Positions 1 through 13,559 are shown, numbered from the stretch's first letter. The stretch is DNA of 64,000 bases from Prunella strophiata (GCA_036583965.1 JAZBQD010000001.1:14809892-14873891), one strand, 5' to 3'. Made by a program: numbers and translations. The notes: generated by a model from the letters alone, not told the origin.

Positions 1-3000
1 CAAGGACACTGAGGTGGCAGCAACCAAAGAGCTCCCTCTGGAGTAAAACAACCATGCTGAAGTGTAGAAAGGTGATTTTTCTTCCTTGCACTCACAAAAT
101 GACAGTCATATCAATTCTGTTGCAAGTGTCAGTTAAGACAGGAATACCTGCCAGGGAAATGCCTGTTTGATATTTTTTTTCCAAGTCAGGATGAGTGAGG
201 CCATTTCAGACATGCATGAACACATCTGTACAGGATTAGCCCCATCTGGGCAAGCATCAATATTCCCACATCACAGGCAGTGGCTGGAGGCACAGATAGA
301 CCTCAGGGACCTGCCAAGAGCTACAAGCAGAAGTGTCAGGCAGCTCCTGGGAAGAGAATCTCCACCACCAGAGTCCAGGCAAGGAGCAGTGGAGCCACCA
401 GGCCCCTCACAGGTCCATTTCTGAGAGAGCTCACAAGTGAGATGCCTCTTTCTGTAGCTCCAGGCACAACACCTACCTAGAGCCATACCTTCTCTTGTGC
501 AAACAGATGCACCACACAGCTCAGAGGCAATGCCAGTGAGCCTTGAAAGGAGGTGTTAACACTGAGAAGATTGATTATTTTCCATCCAGAAGAGCTTCTG
601 TTTCCCTATAATTTAAGTTTCAAGCCTCTTGTTTCTGTCTGCACTGGGTTTCAAGAAAAGCTTGCATGATACTGAAAAGCAAGCCCTGTCTAGCTGGCTA
701 ATTAATTTTAATAAAATATAACAGCTAAAGCATTGTTTTTTTTAGACTGCAATCTTCTTCTTCTTTATTCTTATTACTTCTATTACATATTAAAATTCTA
801 TAATCAACACTATATAGGTAGAGCTATTGTGAGATCATTCATGCTCTTTCTGTCTGGAGAGATAGAGGGCAAAGGTTCAGTGCAGTTTTATCACACTTTT
901 TGGTTTAATAAGGTCAGCCACAACTTCATACAAATTCAGATTAATATAACCTAATTAAGCCCTTAGAAAACATGTTTTTTTCAGGCCAACTTGTCCTTTC
1001 CTTTCCACTGAAGAGAGTGATAAAAGCTGCTGACATTGCTTACCCAGGTGAAGCTCTGTGGCACCCAGTTTTGCCATTGATGGCACAAAAGGAAGGGACA
1101 GCAGCAGAAAACCTGAACCACAAGATCACAGTGCTTTGGCCTAACCCTCCAAACTCTTTTAAGCAGGAAGGGCATGGATCATCACATCTCTCTCCTGAGA
1201 TTACACACCAATTCTAACATGTGAAAGTAGGGCTGTACTCAAGTGCTCAGAAGTGTGCTCATGTCCCTCGTGCATCCCCATGCCCCATGCCCCAGGTACA
1301 GCCTGCAATTACCCAGCCACACAATATTCTCTTTTCCATCAGCCTCTGGGCTTATTACAGGGCACCAATTTAGTACTACATTTTGCTCACTGAGTATGGG
1401 TTCCATCCCAAATTTACTGCACCCACTGAAATTATCCTCTGAGAAGTGACATGATGAATGCCCTTGGAGGTGACTTTGTGGCATTTGTGTTTGCTTTGCT
1501 CTGTCCAGAAACACTGATGAAATTATTTGCAGAGTGCAATGTGCCAGGAAATACAAACTGAATTTCCAAAGTCCATTTCTTTGTGTTACTAGTCCAAAAG
1601 GTCTGAATTTTCAGAAGGCACCAGAATTGCACAATATATTTGGTACCTGAATCTCTTTATCCAGCTCTAAGTTAAGTGTGCTTTGCAGTTTTGAAGGCTG
1701 GGCTTGATCCCATGTTTGGGTCCATGTTTCTTCCTCAGTCACCTTTGTTTAATCATTGGTGCTTTCATCCTCAAACAGCTTTTCCAAACCTCTGTCCCTG
1801 AGTCTGCACCTTGCACTTCTTTCTCCTTTTCTTTGTGGCTCTGAACATGACATCTTGAGTTTCAATTTGCCAGGGCCAAGTGCCCAATAGTGAAGCTCTG
1901 TGGTCAGGTCTCCTCTCAAGGTCAGTAAAAGATGCTGTGCTTCCTTCCCCTCACTTTATCTAAATTTCATGCTGTGCTCCAAAATGTATGAGGGCATCCC
2001 TGCACTGCCTCTGATCTGAATGGTGATGACTAAAATAAATAGGTTATTAACTAGAAGCAGGCAGATAGCACACACAATTTCAGTCCAAATAATACAAATC
2101 CACCATAGCTAAAAAAAGAAAGAAAAGAAGATAGGAAACCTAAAAAAAAGAGAGTTTCTTTCAGTAGGAATTGCCAGGTTGTCTAAGAAGAGGTGGCTAG
2201 TCTGAGCTACATGTCAGAATATACTCACATAGAATGTTATAGGGATAAATATTGTCATTATCAGTGTACAATGAACAAAATTTAATAAAGTCAAATAAAC
2301 CCATCTATCTATCCTTGCAGATTTCCAAATTTCATACACTAATTTCCATGTTCCTCTTTGACACTGAATTTTTAGGAGGAGAATTAATTCAGAGAAATGG
2401 CACTTAATATAAAATTTAATCATAGCTTTTTCAATAAGTGTGTAATTTTTTTTTAAGAAATAAAATGTGATGTGATCTACATTTTTGATTAAACAGGGAA
2501 AATGCTTATAGGCTTTATCCTGATAGAGCCTTGATTCCTTAAGCAACACATTATGAGATGTTAATTAAATGACAGTAACGTGTAACATAGCTCCCGTTTT
2601 TAATTTATTCAGGCTTCATATTTTTTCCACACTGAGGGGATATTCTCACCTTAACAGCAACACAGCTCTGTGAGAGGCAGAGCTGATGAAACCTGGTTTC
2701 CTCTGGTTTGTGGCTGTGGGTTGAGCTCAGCCCTGTGGATTATGGAGCATCCATGGGGAGCACAGACCTGCTGCAACAGAGTGGGGCTCTGAGAGGTGGG
2801 GATTTGTGCAGACCATGCTAGGGGTGCTTTGGCTCTGCTGTTTAGGGATTTGTGTCCATCCAGGGTTTCTGGGCACCTGGAAGTGCCAGATTTTGTTGAA
2901 TAGGTGCAGATCTGAGACACACAGGAGGTCTGGGCAGATCTGGATGTAGAGACTCTTTGAGTTTTCAGCATATTTATCACACTGCCACTGTCAGAAAAAT

Positions 3001-3679
3001 GCCAGAACAGAAAGAACAGATCTATTTTACAGGGTGCAATTGCAGCCCAAGAACCAGTGCAGCCAGTCCCTGGTGGCACTTGTGCCATTAGTTTTTCTGG
3101 TATTTCCTACAGGAGAGGAGCCCCAGCAGAACACTCCTTCACCAAGCACAGCCCTGGTGTTCAGAGTGGTCAGCATTCCTTCCCCCTGTAGAAGCTGCAT
3201 CCTCTGCCTCCCTCAGCTTGCAGAACACACTTCCCATGTCCCTTCTCCTCTGCTGGCAGGTGAGCTTGAACTGACTAGTGACTTCAAAATTTCCAAGAGG
3301 TCATTGAAAACAAGGCAAGAAGGGAACACAGAGTTGAAGAAATCACTTTTTTGAGTGTGCATAAGCCAAATGAGCAACACACATATTTTATTTTTTTTAT
3401 AAGTGAGCTAAGGAAACATGTTCTCCTGCCTTATTTATGCCAGTTTTATTTATTTTGGTATGTTCAATTGTGTTGTTAGGCACTCAGGCTGTCTACACCT
3501 GAAACCCAGTCATTCCAGCAGTGATGATAGAGGGAGCCTTTGGGAAATTCAGTCTCCTACCAGTGACATTGGATTCAGAAGGTGAACAAATCCCCCCTGC
3601 TTCACCTCAGGTCAGTGAGACCCTGCTCTTGCAGGCATTTGGCAGGATGGTGCTCCTGTTGGAATTTCTGGGAGATCAT
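1..3679. other. Non-coding stretch, no gene recognised
   Basis: No exon, RNA gene or transposon family is recognisable here. An A-rich purine patch lies at 2111-2154. A GC-richer interval at about 2640-3260 holds an ATG-started 145-codon open frame on the minus strand (3088-2651). Its translation is rich in Ser, Cys and Pro, matches no family I know and has no convincing splice context, so I treat it as chance. The rest is AT-rich with scattered short T and A runs. Confidence 0.6.
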
Positions 3680-3842
3680 CAGGAAGCTGTGGCTGCCCTA
3701 TCCCAGGAAGTGTTCAAGGCCAGGCTGGGCAGGGTTTTGAGCAACCTGGTCTGGTAGAATGTGTCCCTGCCCAAGGCAGGGGTTTGGAATTAGCTGATCT
3801 TTAGGGTGCTTTCCAATCCAAACCATTCAGTGATTCTGTAAT
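3680..3842 (+). mobile_element. CR1 LINE 3'-end fragment
   Basis: The sense strand reads like the end of CR1 ORF2 and its short 3' UTR. A frame ending at 3757 contains the peptide EVFKARLGRVLSNLVW, which matches the conserved C-terminal motif of CR1 reverse-transcriptase ORFs. It is followed by the CR1-typical phrases GTGTCCCTGCCCAAGGCAGG and CCAAACCATTCAGTGATTCTG. The element ends near a single ATTCTGTA octamer, the CR1 3' terminus. It is heavily 5'-truncated, as most bird CR1 copies are, and diverged by several substitutions and small indels. The left boundary is approximate because similarity fades before the word AAGCTGTGGCTGCCC. Confidence 0.82.
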
Positions 3843-5191
3843 TTTAAGAAAAAAACCCAACAAGAGCATGCTGCTGAACAGATCAAGTGATATGCACTCC
3901 AATATGTTCTCAGAGCCATACTGAGCAGAAATCTAGACAGAAACCAAAAGGAAATCTTTGGGCAGTCTATGATGATTTAAAAGAAATGTTCTCTTCTTGG
4001 AAGCAGTGCCATGTATTAGGTTGGTTGTTAATCTAAATTTCAATGTCCTTAATTATGCTAATTTTCTTTTCCTGGCAGATAATTAAAAAGAAGATTTTTA
4101 ATGAGTTAGATGTCTTAAGATCCTAGAGAGAAGGAAATAATGGGAGCGAGAGGCTGCTAGAAAAGGCAAAATAAAACAAAACTCAGATGCATTCAGTCCT
4201 ACATTCCCCCTGCCTTTCAGTGGGCAGATTAATTTCCTTGTGTTGTCCTCTGACAGCATTTTCTGACTCTGTGCATCATTATAATTTATTTGTAGTTTTG
4301 ACTAGGAGCTATTTGGGGTGTAGGCAACCTTTTCTCCTCTGCCTGCAGAAGAAGGGGGTCCTGGGGTGCAGCTTGCACATTAGTACTCTCCAGGAGAAAT
4401 AAATAAAGCAGGAGTGTTGTTCCTGCAGACAGAATCCTGACCCACTTTGGAACTGATCACTCCACAGCACTTTTATCATTACCCGCCAGTGTTGTTTTCC
4501 AAAGGCTTGGTCTCTGACCTATTTTCACACTGATTTCTGTGCTAGGGAGGCTTTTATCCTTTAAATTGTTGGATACTTGTTCATGTAAATACAGCACAAG
4601 TTTTGCTAACCAAACAAGATTCAGTGTTCCTGCTGGCAGGAGGCTGTTTTAGTGTTAGAAACTGAGGTGTGTAAAACAAATATTAACTTCATTTTAAGTC
4701 TGATATACCTTTGTGCATTTTTCTTGCATCTGGAACTGAGATGGAGATACTGAAACTAACAGAAAATGTATATACAGCCTGTGAAACAGTGAACTGATGT
4801 GAGAAAAAAGCCTCCTGTAGAGTCTCTAAGTCAGAATTTTTGCAGAATACTCAATCACAGATACAAGTGGGGGAGATATTTTAGGCCAGGGCTTTGGTCA
4901 TACTTTTGCTTCAGGTGATTCTGGAGAGAGCAGCCAGAAATTTCCAGCAAAACCATCCAAAACCCTGGGATAAGCATATCCAGATCACCCCGAGAACTCT
5001 GGCCACGTGCTGCCTGAGCCCAGTCCTCGGCAGGCAGATAATCCTCCTTAAAAAGCCATTACCTCAACAGGTGCTGGTAGCCCCTGCTGTCTTCTTCATT
5101 AAGGGGCCAAAGACCATGTGATTAGGAGAACTAAACACTCACTTATCCCTAGGTGAAGTTCAACTCTGTGACAGCAGCAAAGGGCGGCCAA
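3843..5191. other. Non-coding stretch, nothing specific
   Basis: The interval is AT-rich and single-copy in appearance. I see no coding frame with family similarity, no tandem repeat and no recognisable transposon. Short open frames such as 4894-5121 lack an ATG or any known domain. Confidence 0.6.
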
Positions 5192-5228
5192 AGGAGGAGG
5201 AGGAGGAGGAGGAGGAGGAGGAGGAGGA

Positions 5229-5230
<2 letters not shown>
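5192..5230 (+). repeat. (AGG)13 trinucleotide microsatellite
   Basis: Thirteen perfect AGG units run without interruption and abut the CAG tract that follows. The strand is purine-only. In one frame it would encode an arginine run, but the surrounding open frame (5153-5377) has no recognisable protein, so coding use is unlikely. Confidence 0.95.

Positions 5231-5270
<40 letters not shown>
5231..5270 (+). repeat. (CAG)13 trinucleotide microsatellite
   Basis: Thirteen perfect CAG units plus one extra C follow the AGG tract directly. Together they form a 79-bp compound array. Read in the same frame as the AGG tract it gives polyglutamine after polyarginine. I see no flanking exon structure. CAG/CTG tracts of this size are usually length-polymorphic. 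Confidence 0.95.
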
Positions 5271-5272
<2 letters not shown>

Positions 5273-8200
5273 TGTGCCTCTCTCTGGACTCCATCCTGCA
5301 GCCCTGTTAACCCAGCACTTTGCACTGCACTAATCCCCCATTCAGCAAAACCCTGCTTAGCTCCAAAGCTTGGCTGAGCTGGGGCCTGAATTCATTTTGA
5401 CAGCAGGGAGAAAGAAATCAGAAATAAATCTCTGAAAGATATTGAAAAATTTTGGAGGTGATTTTTTTGCTGCGTGTAAACAAAGGTGTTGCTTACACAG
5501 CTAATTGTTATTCAAATAATTGTGTATATACCTTCAGGGATATAAATGTATATAAATATATACATGCACCCATCCCTTAAAAAAAAAAAAAAGAAATGTA
5601 AGTTGCTCATAGCTCTCCTTAGATCCAAGTTTTCTGCAGGTTAGGTTAGCTACAAAAGGGAAAGGACCACTAAATAAATAAATAAACAGCTTTGTTCAGT
5701 TGTATCTCCAGCAGGGATATGACTGTTCATTATGAATAGGGGCTGAAGGCTTCACTGCTCTGTAGTTTATAAATACTAATGAGTGACATATTGAGAAAAA
5801 TTGTACCTACAAAAGCAAAGTCTTCTGCCATGCAAATCAGGCCCCAATTCCCCACAGATAAGGATCTTTTTGATGGAACACATGCAAAATCTACAGCTCT
5901 TAATTCTTTCATTAGTATTCCAGGCAGACGATTGCCAAATAACAGGGAAAACTGTCTGAATTGCTGTGTCTGAAACCTAATATTGATTTGTTTAATAGTG
6001 TCAGGAAGTCAAAATTCACAAATCTCCTGTCGATTGTTTATGAGGCAGTTAGCACAGAATTGGATGCCCCTGCTTAATTAATAACTCATTACTGAAATTT
6101 GATTATATGCTTGAATGGTTTAAATGGGCTCTAATTCAGTATCTGCAAAGCAGTGTTGCAACAAAGTAAAATGGATCTAAAAGCTTGTTTTTTAACACTA
6201 TTGCTGTCTGTATTTCATGATCTCCAGTGGTGAAGAATATGTTGACATAGTTGCAAGGGCAGACCTCGTAGTACATTGTTAATTGACACAAAAATGTGTT
6301 GTTCTAATGATGTTATGAACTGCACTACAGCTAAATCAGATGGATACTCTAAGAGAAATTACACTGATTTGAAAAGAAAGAAGCCCTAAAGGTAATTTTT
6401 TTAGCATATGATTAATTTGCCAGTAAGGGAGATGGGGAGTAGAAAGATATTTCTACTATGGCCTTTTATTCAGAAGCATCTGAGGGATTCAGGTTTGTCC
6501 AGGGGTTTGTATGTCCAGGGGTCATGAGCTCTTCAGTGACTTAGGTGCTTTTAAATCTTCTGTCCACCATATTTTATACCTCTTCTGGCACTTTCTCATC
6601 TCCAGTATTAATGGAGGGAAGAAATATTCCAGGTGTAATTTGAAGTTCTGAACTTCATTGAATGAACCTTTCCCCATTTTCACCATCTGACTACACTAAA
6701 TTTCTCCCTTGGGGAGAAACCTTTGTAATTTTTGAGACACTGGAACAAAACAGGCTAAAAAATACAGATTTGTCCACATTTTTGGGATAGAAGGAACTGG
6801 AACAAGCTGTGTCTAAGGGCTGGGTAATCAGGACACTCATTTCTGGCAACACTGGGAATCCCCACCTTCCCTTAGCTACAAATAATTATCTTACTGGAAT
6901 ATTGAAAATGGGTTTGTCTTTGCTGTTATCTGTTGAAAGAGTGTCAGTCCACAGGTGTGTTGTTTGCTGGGAGAAGGACTCAGGCATGTGTTAAAACACT
7001 GTTAGTGACAGCTCATCTGGGTTTTGGTCAAAAACCAGGAGCTCCTACTGAAGATGGTGCTCACTGCCTGAAGGATGGACACATGCTCCAGGGTGGCTGA
7101 TGAGTGTGTCATAAATAATGAGTAGCAAACAGGAGAAAGTGAAGAGTTCCCAGGCAACCTGTTGTCTGAATATGATGTGCCCAGACTCTTTTAACCAAGT
7201 TCAAGAGGCTCGTGTAGCCAAAAGCAGTAAAAATTAATAATTAATAAGATTCCAGCAGATATGTTCCACCAGCCCCAATAAGATAAATCAGTGAAATTCT
7301 CTGGGAAAAGCTGTTCTCATGAGAATTCCAGGTGTGGTTGGCCTTAATGAAAGGGTTTGCATTAATTTGGGCAGTTTTAGAGCAACCTAGACAGGGAAAA
7401 CTGAGCTGGTCAAAGCTGGCCCTGGAGGCAAGAACTTGACCCATGGCAGTAATAAATGGCATCATTCCTCTGAAGTCCTGTGAAGCTGAGGATTTCAGAT
7501 CAGATCCTCAAAGCAACTTAATCCTTCAATCAATAAAATATACTTCTCTAAATATCCCTGAGGAACTGGACCTTGGAACTTGGACCTTGATCCACATGAA
7601 GTGTTAGCACCTACTCAGAAAATGTCTTTTGGATGCCTCTACAAAGAAAAACCTTCTAAAGACTTGCAAATTGATGTAGCTGGACTGAGTATTTCTCAGA
7701 CTAATAAATGGATCTGTTTGATGAGCAAACACAAATGTCCTGAAATACATATATATTTATTTGTATATATAAAGCCAGAAATCAAGTAGCAATCCTAACT
7801 GGAATAAAATTGACTGAACTATTTTAGTGCAAAATATTACCCAAGTGAATCAAAATGTTTGGGATCTTTGAGGGCAGAGAAAGGCAGCAGATGACTGCAG
7901 GTTTGTCTAGGAACTGTCCTCCAGTCTTGTGCAGATGAATAAGCAGTGAGTTACCAGTCCCTGTGCTGTGTGGGCAGTGACTGCCTGGCACAGTGGCTCA
8001 ACTCCCTGGTATAAACTGCATCACATTTCATGCCAAAACCTCTCTGGAAATGTGAATTGCAGTATATTCTATATTATAAAATGGCAAAGTGTTTATTAAG
8101 CTCTCTTTTCCTGCACATCTTGTGTGGGCACGGGAAGGAACTTCTGAAGTCCTTGTTTGGAAAGGGTAAAAGCTCTGGTAGATTTAGCAAAAACACTTTA

Positions 8201-9600
8201 GAAAAGCAGGAAATAATTTGAAAATCTGAATTTTTACCCCTTTGATATGGTTTTTCCTGCCTTTGAATTGGAAAATGCTGCAGGGTCATCCTCCTATCCC
8301 CTGTGATTGAGCACCATACTCTTCCAGCAACATACAAATGCTATTTCATGTTCTCTGAAGACATTGAAATCAGTTGTGTATTTATTATAAGTACAGCCCA
8401 TCAAAACCGAATCAAAAGAGGTATTTAAAAAAAAAATTTGTATTATCCATACATTAGATTTTTTCAAAAGGCTGGTTTTTTCCTTCCTTTTGCAAACAGG
8501 TTTGAGTGGTGTTCCATACAGATTTTTTCCACTGGAGTTTCTGATAACTAGAACATTATGATTGTTTAGCATGTAGATTGCTTAAGCAGTTTAAGATGAA
8601 AATTATTTAAAATTTCCACTCCTACGTAACTGAGCATATTATCAGTGTTAATCTGTGAAATAGTCAATAATGATAACTAAAAATAAATAATACCATCAGG
8701 AGTTCATTTTTCAAGCAAAAAAGGAGTTTCTGTATGTTTTTATACATGCAGCCATTACCAATGTTGTAGTTCACAGGTTTGCTAACTTTTTCTAGTGATA
8801 GGTAACTTTTACAATTAATTTGAGTTAAATAATTAAGCCTGGGCAACTAAGAACATTTTTGAGCCATAATTAAAGACAAAAAAAATTAGCTTTTAAGCAA
8901 TGTTTTAACTTGTGCTAAACAGCAGTCTCAGGAAGAATGAGGGTTTCTTTCTGCTCTTGGCCGATTTGTCAAAGTACTATTAAGAATTTTTAGTTATAAA
9001 AAAAAAAATGGAGTGAACCTTTATTTTTCCTCCTCTAATTTATTACGGTTGATTACGCAGCTGGAATGGGAAGGTAGCTGCTGTTTGTAGTTAAATAACT
9101 CCTCACAATTTCTTAAAGAAATGATCTTCAAAGCTTTAATGGGTCAGTGGCTCAAGTACAAAGGAAAGATTGATTTTCATACTCCCACTCTTTGTTCCCA
9201 AAGTTTAAAACAGACACGTTCTGGTAAATTAGTTTGTCTATGTTATTAATGGAAGAACTTATTAAACTCCCATAAATACATGGTGGTATCTTACTTAAAA
9301 CACAGAATGCATTTGCTTTGGGAAAAAAAAAAAAAACATGTTTAAAAGTAAACAGGGGTGTAATATTTTCATTTGATTTCAGAAATGCCTCGAAAGGCAG
9401 AAAGCAGGAGAATTTGCAGAATATATTAGGTATGCATAATGATGAATGGCACAAAGAGCGTGGGCTCGTGCGGGTAGAAGAGATGTGTCTTGCCTTTAAT
9501 GAAAAGCATTCCCATGCTGGGTGAGTGGCAATGCTGTGGGGAGAAGGAAGAAATATTGTCTGGGTGAAATGTTCCTCTCCAGTGAGGCTCGTGTGCACGT
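5271..9600. other. AT-rich non-coding stretch
   Basis: No gene is recognised. The interval includes AT-alternating DNA at 5520-5575, an A run at 5579-5593, an (AAAT)n patch at 5671-5686 and an A14 run at 9323-9336. Positions 5690-6450 carry many TAAT/ATTA cores and look like single-copy conserved-type sequence, but this cannot be tested without an alignment. Confidence 0.55.
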
Positions 9601-10440
9601 TCCTGGGCTGAGCCCGGGGAGGTTGAGCTGCTGGTGCAGGAGCAATCCTGGGGTCAGGGCAGGCTCCAGCACTGGCTGAGAGCTGCTGTGAGAGAGATTA
9701 TTCAGCTCCACGGAGGGAGCAGCACTGCTGCTGCTCCAGGGGGATCAGGGGAGTGCTCCTGAGCCAACACAAACTGCCAGAGCTCCTCCTGCATCAGCTG
9801 AAGGTCTGCCCAGGTCCGTGTCTTCTCCTCCGCAAGCGGAGACACTTCTGATATATTCTCATGGCCTCTGAGGTCACTGAGCTTCCCCTGATGAGCTGCC
9901 TGTCTGTACAAGGATGTCTGGCCACACTTAATCACCTTTTCTTTCACTCATCCAGCAGAGTTTAGTTTTCCCTGTGAACAAACCCCTCACATCTCATCAG
10001 TTTCAGGGAGGGACAGACCTTCAGAGAGGTTCCCAGTTGACCCCGCCAGCAGCTATAGGGGTTCCTGTATCAGAGGGGCTCTGCTTAACTAGAAATTCAC
10101 TAGCAGGGCTGTTTGCAGTGGAAAAAGCACCTGTGAGACTGGAACTCACACCAGTGGTACCTGCCAGTGGAGGGGTAAGCTGCCTGTGACAGGCCTTTGG
10201 GGTAGTACTGGTGCTGGTCTGTGTTCCCTGCTCCCAATGGAGGCAGTGGAGCTTATCCTGATGCTGTTCCTGCTGCTTTTAGCCCTGCTGATGATGATTC
10301 TTATAAACTTTAGCCTGAAGGTCGGAGCCATAGGGTTAATTGTGGGAAGATCTGGAGGTTTCACTTGGATGGTGATGCTCAGTGGATGGGCAATGCATTT
10401 GGACTTTGGACAAGTGATCTTTCCATGCCCTTGTTTGGCC
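9601..10440. other. GC-richer block of unknown origin
   Basis: This 0.8-kb block is noticeably richer in G+C than its neighbours and ends exactly at a T24 run. A minus-strand frame (9947-9702, 81 codons, GTG start only, directly after a TGA) and a plus-strand frame (10186-10479) are open, but neither matches a family I know. The second consists partly of the T run read as phenylalanines. The block could be a decayed retroelement or LTR: the T24 would be the A tail of a minus-strand insertion only if that element lay to its right. I cannot name it. Confidence 0.35.
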
Positions 10441-10464
10441 TTTTTTTTTTTTTTTTTTTTTTTT
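10441..10464 (+). repeat. T24 homopolymer
   Basis: An uninterrupted run of 24 T residues. It may be a retroposon A tail in reverse orientation, but no recognisable element body lies on either side. Confidence 0.95.
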
Positions 10465-12789
10465 ACCAAGGATATTTGACATGGCCACCAGCAAAACTGG
10501 AGAGGAATCATATAACTGTGCTTTTATAGAGGGAGTTACAGGTTGTGTTCAGGGTCCAGCACCCAGGGGAAAGGACAAGCCTGTGTAGAAACACCCTCCT
10601 GTTAGAGAAGGATATGAGGGTAGAAGATCTAAGATAACAATTTTTTCTCACAATAGACTGTTTCCTTCCAATGTAAAAGCTTCCCAGAGGTGATTTACAC
10701 AGCCACTGTGAAGTATCAGATTGGAGCATTTCTGGAAAATCTTTTGAGCTCAGAAATATTTTGATTTCCTAAAGACATTTTATTAAACAAATGAGTACTA
10801 TGCATTGAAACGTAAAGAATAAGGTCAAAACTCTAACAAGAGTAATGAACTGATCAATGTTGGAATCTTCTATTCCCTATGTACTCATTCCTCCCTCTCT
10901 GTGTTTATGGAATATTTTCAGTGTTTTCAATGGGCTCTGGAGCAGAGATTGTAGCAAGGCTTTATCTGCTTCTTTAGCAGCACAATCTTGGGGTTCTCCA
11001 GCACAGTCACCCTCCCCAGTCCCAGTGAGATGGCTCTTTCAGAGGCACAAGAGTTTCCCACTGCCATCCAAGAGTTCTGTCTTCCAGAAAGGGCTGGGAG
11101 GCTGATCCTGTATTGCAGCAAGAATGGGGAAATAAATCAGTGTGTGCTCCACAGCAGCTCAGGGGAGAGCTGCAAACCCAGGTGTTTGCCTCTAGTCCTG
11201 GTCACACAGGGCACTGGGGTACCCATGAAACAGGCTGTTATATTGTTTATTTATAGACAGCCTTTGTAAATCCTCAGTACAGGAGAAGACATCCCCTGCA
11301 CTGGGGGTCAATTGCTTCATTGCTTCCCAGTGCATTAAAGCTCACCATGGAAAGTGATTGCCTTTCCTTGCAACCAGACAGTTGGAGATTACTACAGATC
11401 CTTGATCCTTTTGGAACAAGATACTTCCAATTCTAAGCCTCCACTTATTTATTCATGGCTGTTTTTATACTAATTTCTTCATATTTAAATGTTGCAGTCT
11501 AGCTCATCCTGCAGTACACTTCAGGCACATTTTTTTCTAAAGCAGAGCAAGTAAGAAAACTTTAATCTTCTTTCATAAGACGTGCTCCATGTACAAGAAT
11601 CATCTTAGCAATCCTTCTCTGACTCATTCCAGCTTGAATTGCTGTTTCTTAGAAAGGGTGCCCAAACAGGCCCCATCTTTGATATTTGACCATTCATTAC
11701 ATGGAATTTTTTATTTAGACAGGAATAGGCTGTGGGTGGGTGACAGGGTTTCACAACAGAGATGAGTGGGATACTGAAAATACTACCTACTTGAATTAAT
11801 TTTATCAACTGAGATGAAGAAAAAATTCAGGCAGAAGAAAATACATACACCAAACTTCTCTTATGGATCACCAATGGAACCTCACATCAGTGGGCATGAG
11901 GCATCTGAAATCTGACTCTGTCTAGGCTCATTTCCACAGTCATTGTACCAAGAGCCATGCTTTTGTAATGAGGAAAGAAGAACAACATGGAAAAAATGAC
12001 TGGCTCCAAATACCACACAAAAAAAGTTTCTAAAATATAGCAGCCACCTGCATTGATGGTACTGAAATAAAATATACAACCTGAGCCCTGCATTTTAAAA
12101 TATGTGTCATTGAAAACTTTATATGGCTGTTTGTTAGGACAGTCAGAAACAGAAATTTGTGCACCTAAAGTTAGGGTTTTTGCAGCTGCCAGGGAGCTGT
12201 GATTTTGGTTTTTTTTTTTTTTTCCACCTAGAATTTTCAGTATCTACTTTGGCTCTACTTTTGCAGAGGCAGGGTCTGAGGGGATGCCCCTCTGCAATGG
12301 TGCAGCTAGAGCAAGTGACAGTCCCCATCACGGGGGGACAACCTGGACAGGATGGGAATGCAGACAGTGCCTGTCCTTTCAGGTCCCAGGTGTTTGTTGG
12401 TGAAATGAGAGTGCATTTCCTGGCTCTGACACTCAGCAATGCACTTTGCTGTTGCACACACGCTGGACACTGTCTAAGGGAGCTGTGGGTAGACAGAAAA
12501 AGAGAGGAAAATATTGCTGGAGCACTTTCCCCTTTTTACCAACAGAGGGATTTGAGAGCCTTTCTCCATCTGCAGGCTCTGGCAATGATGCAGCCAAAGG
12601 AAACTAAGGATGTGTGTATGCTGTAAAAATGGCCCTGTGGATGCTGTGTCGTGTTCAGCCAATGGTTTTACATACAGCACATTTTCCAGGACAGGCTCAC
12701 TGAAACACAGGCAAAGAAATCTCTTCCAAGGCACCAGAGAGATGGATCTACTGTTGGACTGGAGCAATCATCTGCTTAACAGCTCAGAG

Positions 12790-12805
12790 CACACACACAC
12801 ACACA
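12790..12805 (+). repeat. (CA)8 microsatellite
   Basis: Eight perfect CA units within otherwise non-coding DNA. Confidence 0.9.
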
Positions 12806-13291
12806 GATTTGGGTCAGGAAGTCAAAAATAACATTACACCAGATTGAATTTAAATGTATGAGGGTTATAAGCAAGCAGAATATTGTTGTGGTGCCTGGGT
12901 TAATATTTCCTCTTTTGGAAAGCACTGTGGGATTATTCATGTATATAAGTGGTTAGGCAGGCACTGCTTTTATATCTCATCTGTGAGGAAAAGCTTCCAA
13001 AAAGGCCCTGGCTTTTAACCACAGGCTCTATGGAGAGATAAGATGCCAGTTAGGGATGAAACAGCCCTGCTCTCCTAGCTCAGGACATCTCCCCTGTGAC
13101 TGGATATCCAAGGCTCTTCCACCCCCATTTCTAATCTGCCCCACTGTAGCACTCACTCCGAATCAGTTCACATCTCCAAAAATCTGTTTGCTGTCTCCCA
13201 GGTATTTAAAAATGGCAAGTAAGCACGCTGCTTGCTGCCTTGCTTTCACCATGCTGGAGAAATGGCTTTATTAATGCTGTGGCTGTAAAGC

Positions 13292-13305
13292 TGTGTGTGT
13301 GTGTG
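13292..13305 (+). repeat. (TG)7 microsatellite
   Basis: Seven perfect TG units, followed by an imperfect TG-rich stretch to about 13325. Confidence 0.9.
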
Positions 13306-13559
13306 AACACGCCTGTGCATGTGTGCTGAGCTCTGACAAGATTACAGCCAGAGATGGTCTGACTACAGGCTACATCCCATTTAGGCTGCTGCAAAGATTA
13401 GACAGAGAAATCTCCCTTTTGTCTTTGAAGCATGAATGGATGCTGAGCTTTCAGCAGTCTGTAAACTGACAAGGTTCCTCTGAAAAATAACAGCAACTTT
13501 TGAATTAATGATTTACCATTAAAACAAGAGATTAAAAAAAAAAGTCACTATCTGCACTC

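Larger units (their letters stand above)
10465..13559. other. Non-coding stretch, no gene recognised
   Basis: Ordinary non-coding sequence with a T15 run at 12209-12223. The 155-codon frame at 12159-12626 crosses this T run, has no family similarity and is regarded as spurious. Two short CA/TG microsatellites in this interval are listed separately. Confidence 0.55.

Noticed and set aside
2651..3088. 145-codon minus-strand frame with ATG
   Set aside because: No recognisable domain, low-complexity Ser/Cys/Pro composition and GC-richer background make chance likely.
5153..5377. Frame with polyarginine-polyglutamine tract
   Set aside because: The homopolymers come from the AGG/CAG array. No flanking protein similarity or splice signals were seen.
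12159..12626. 155-codon plus-strand frame
   Set aside because: It includes a Phe run from a T15 tract, has no family similarity and its ending overlaps antisense frames.
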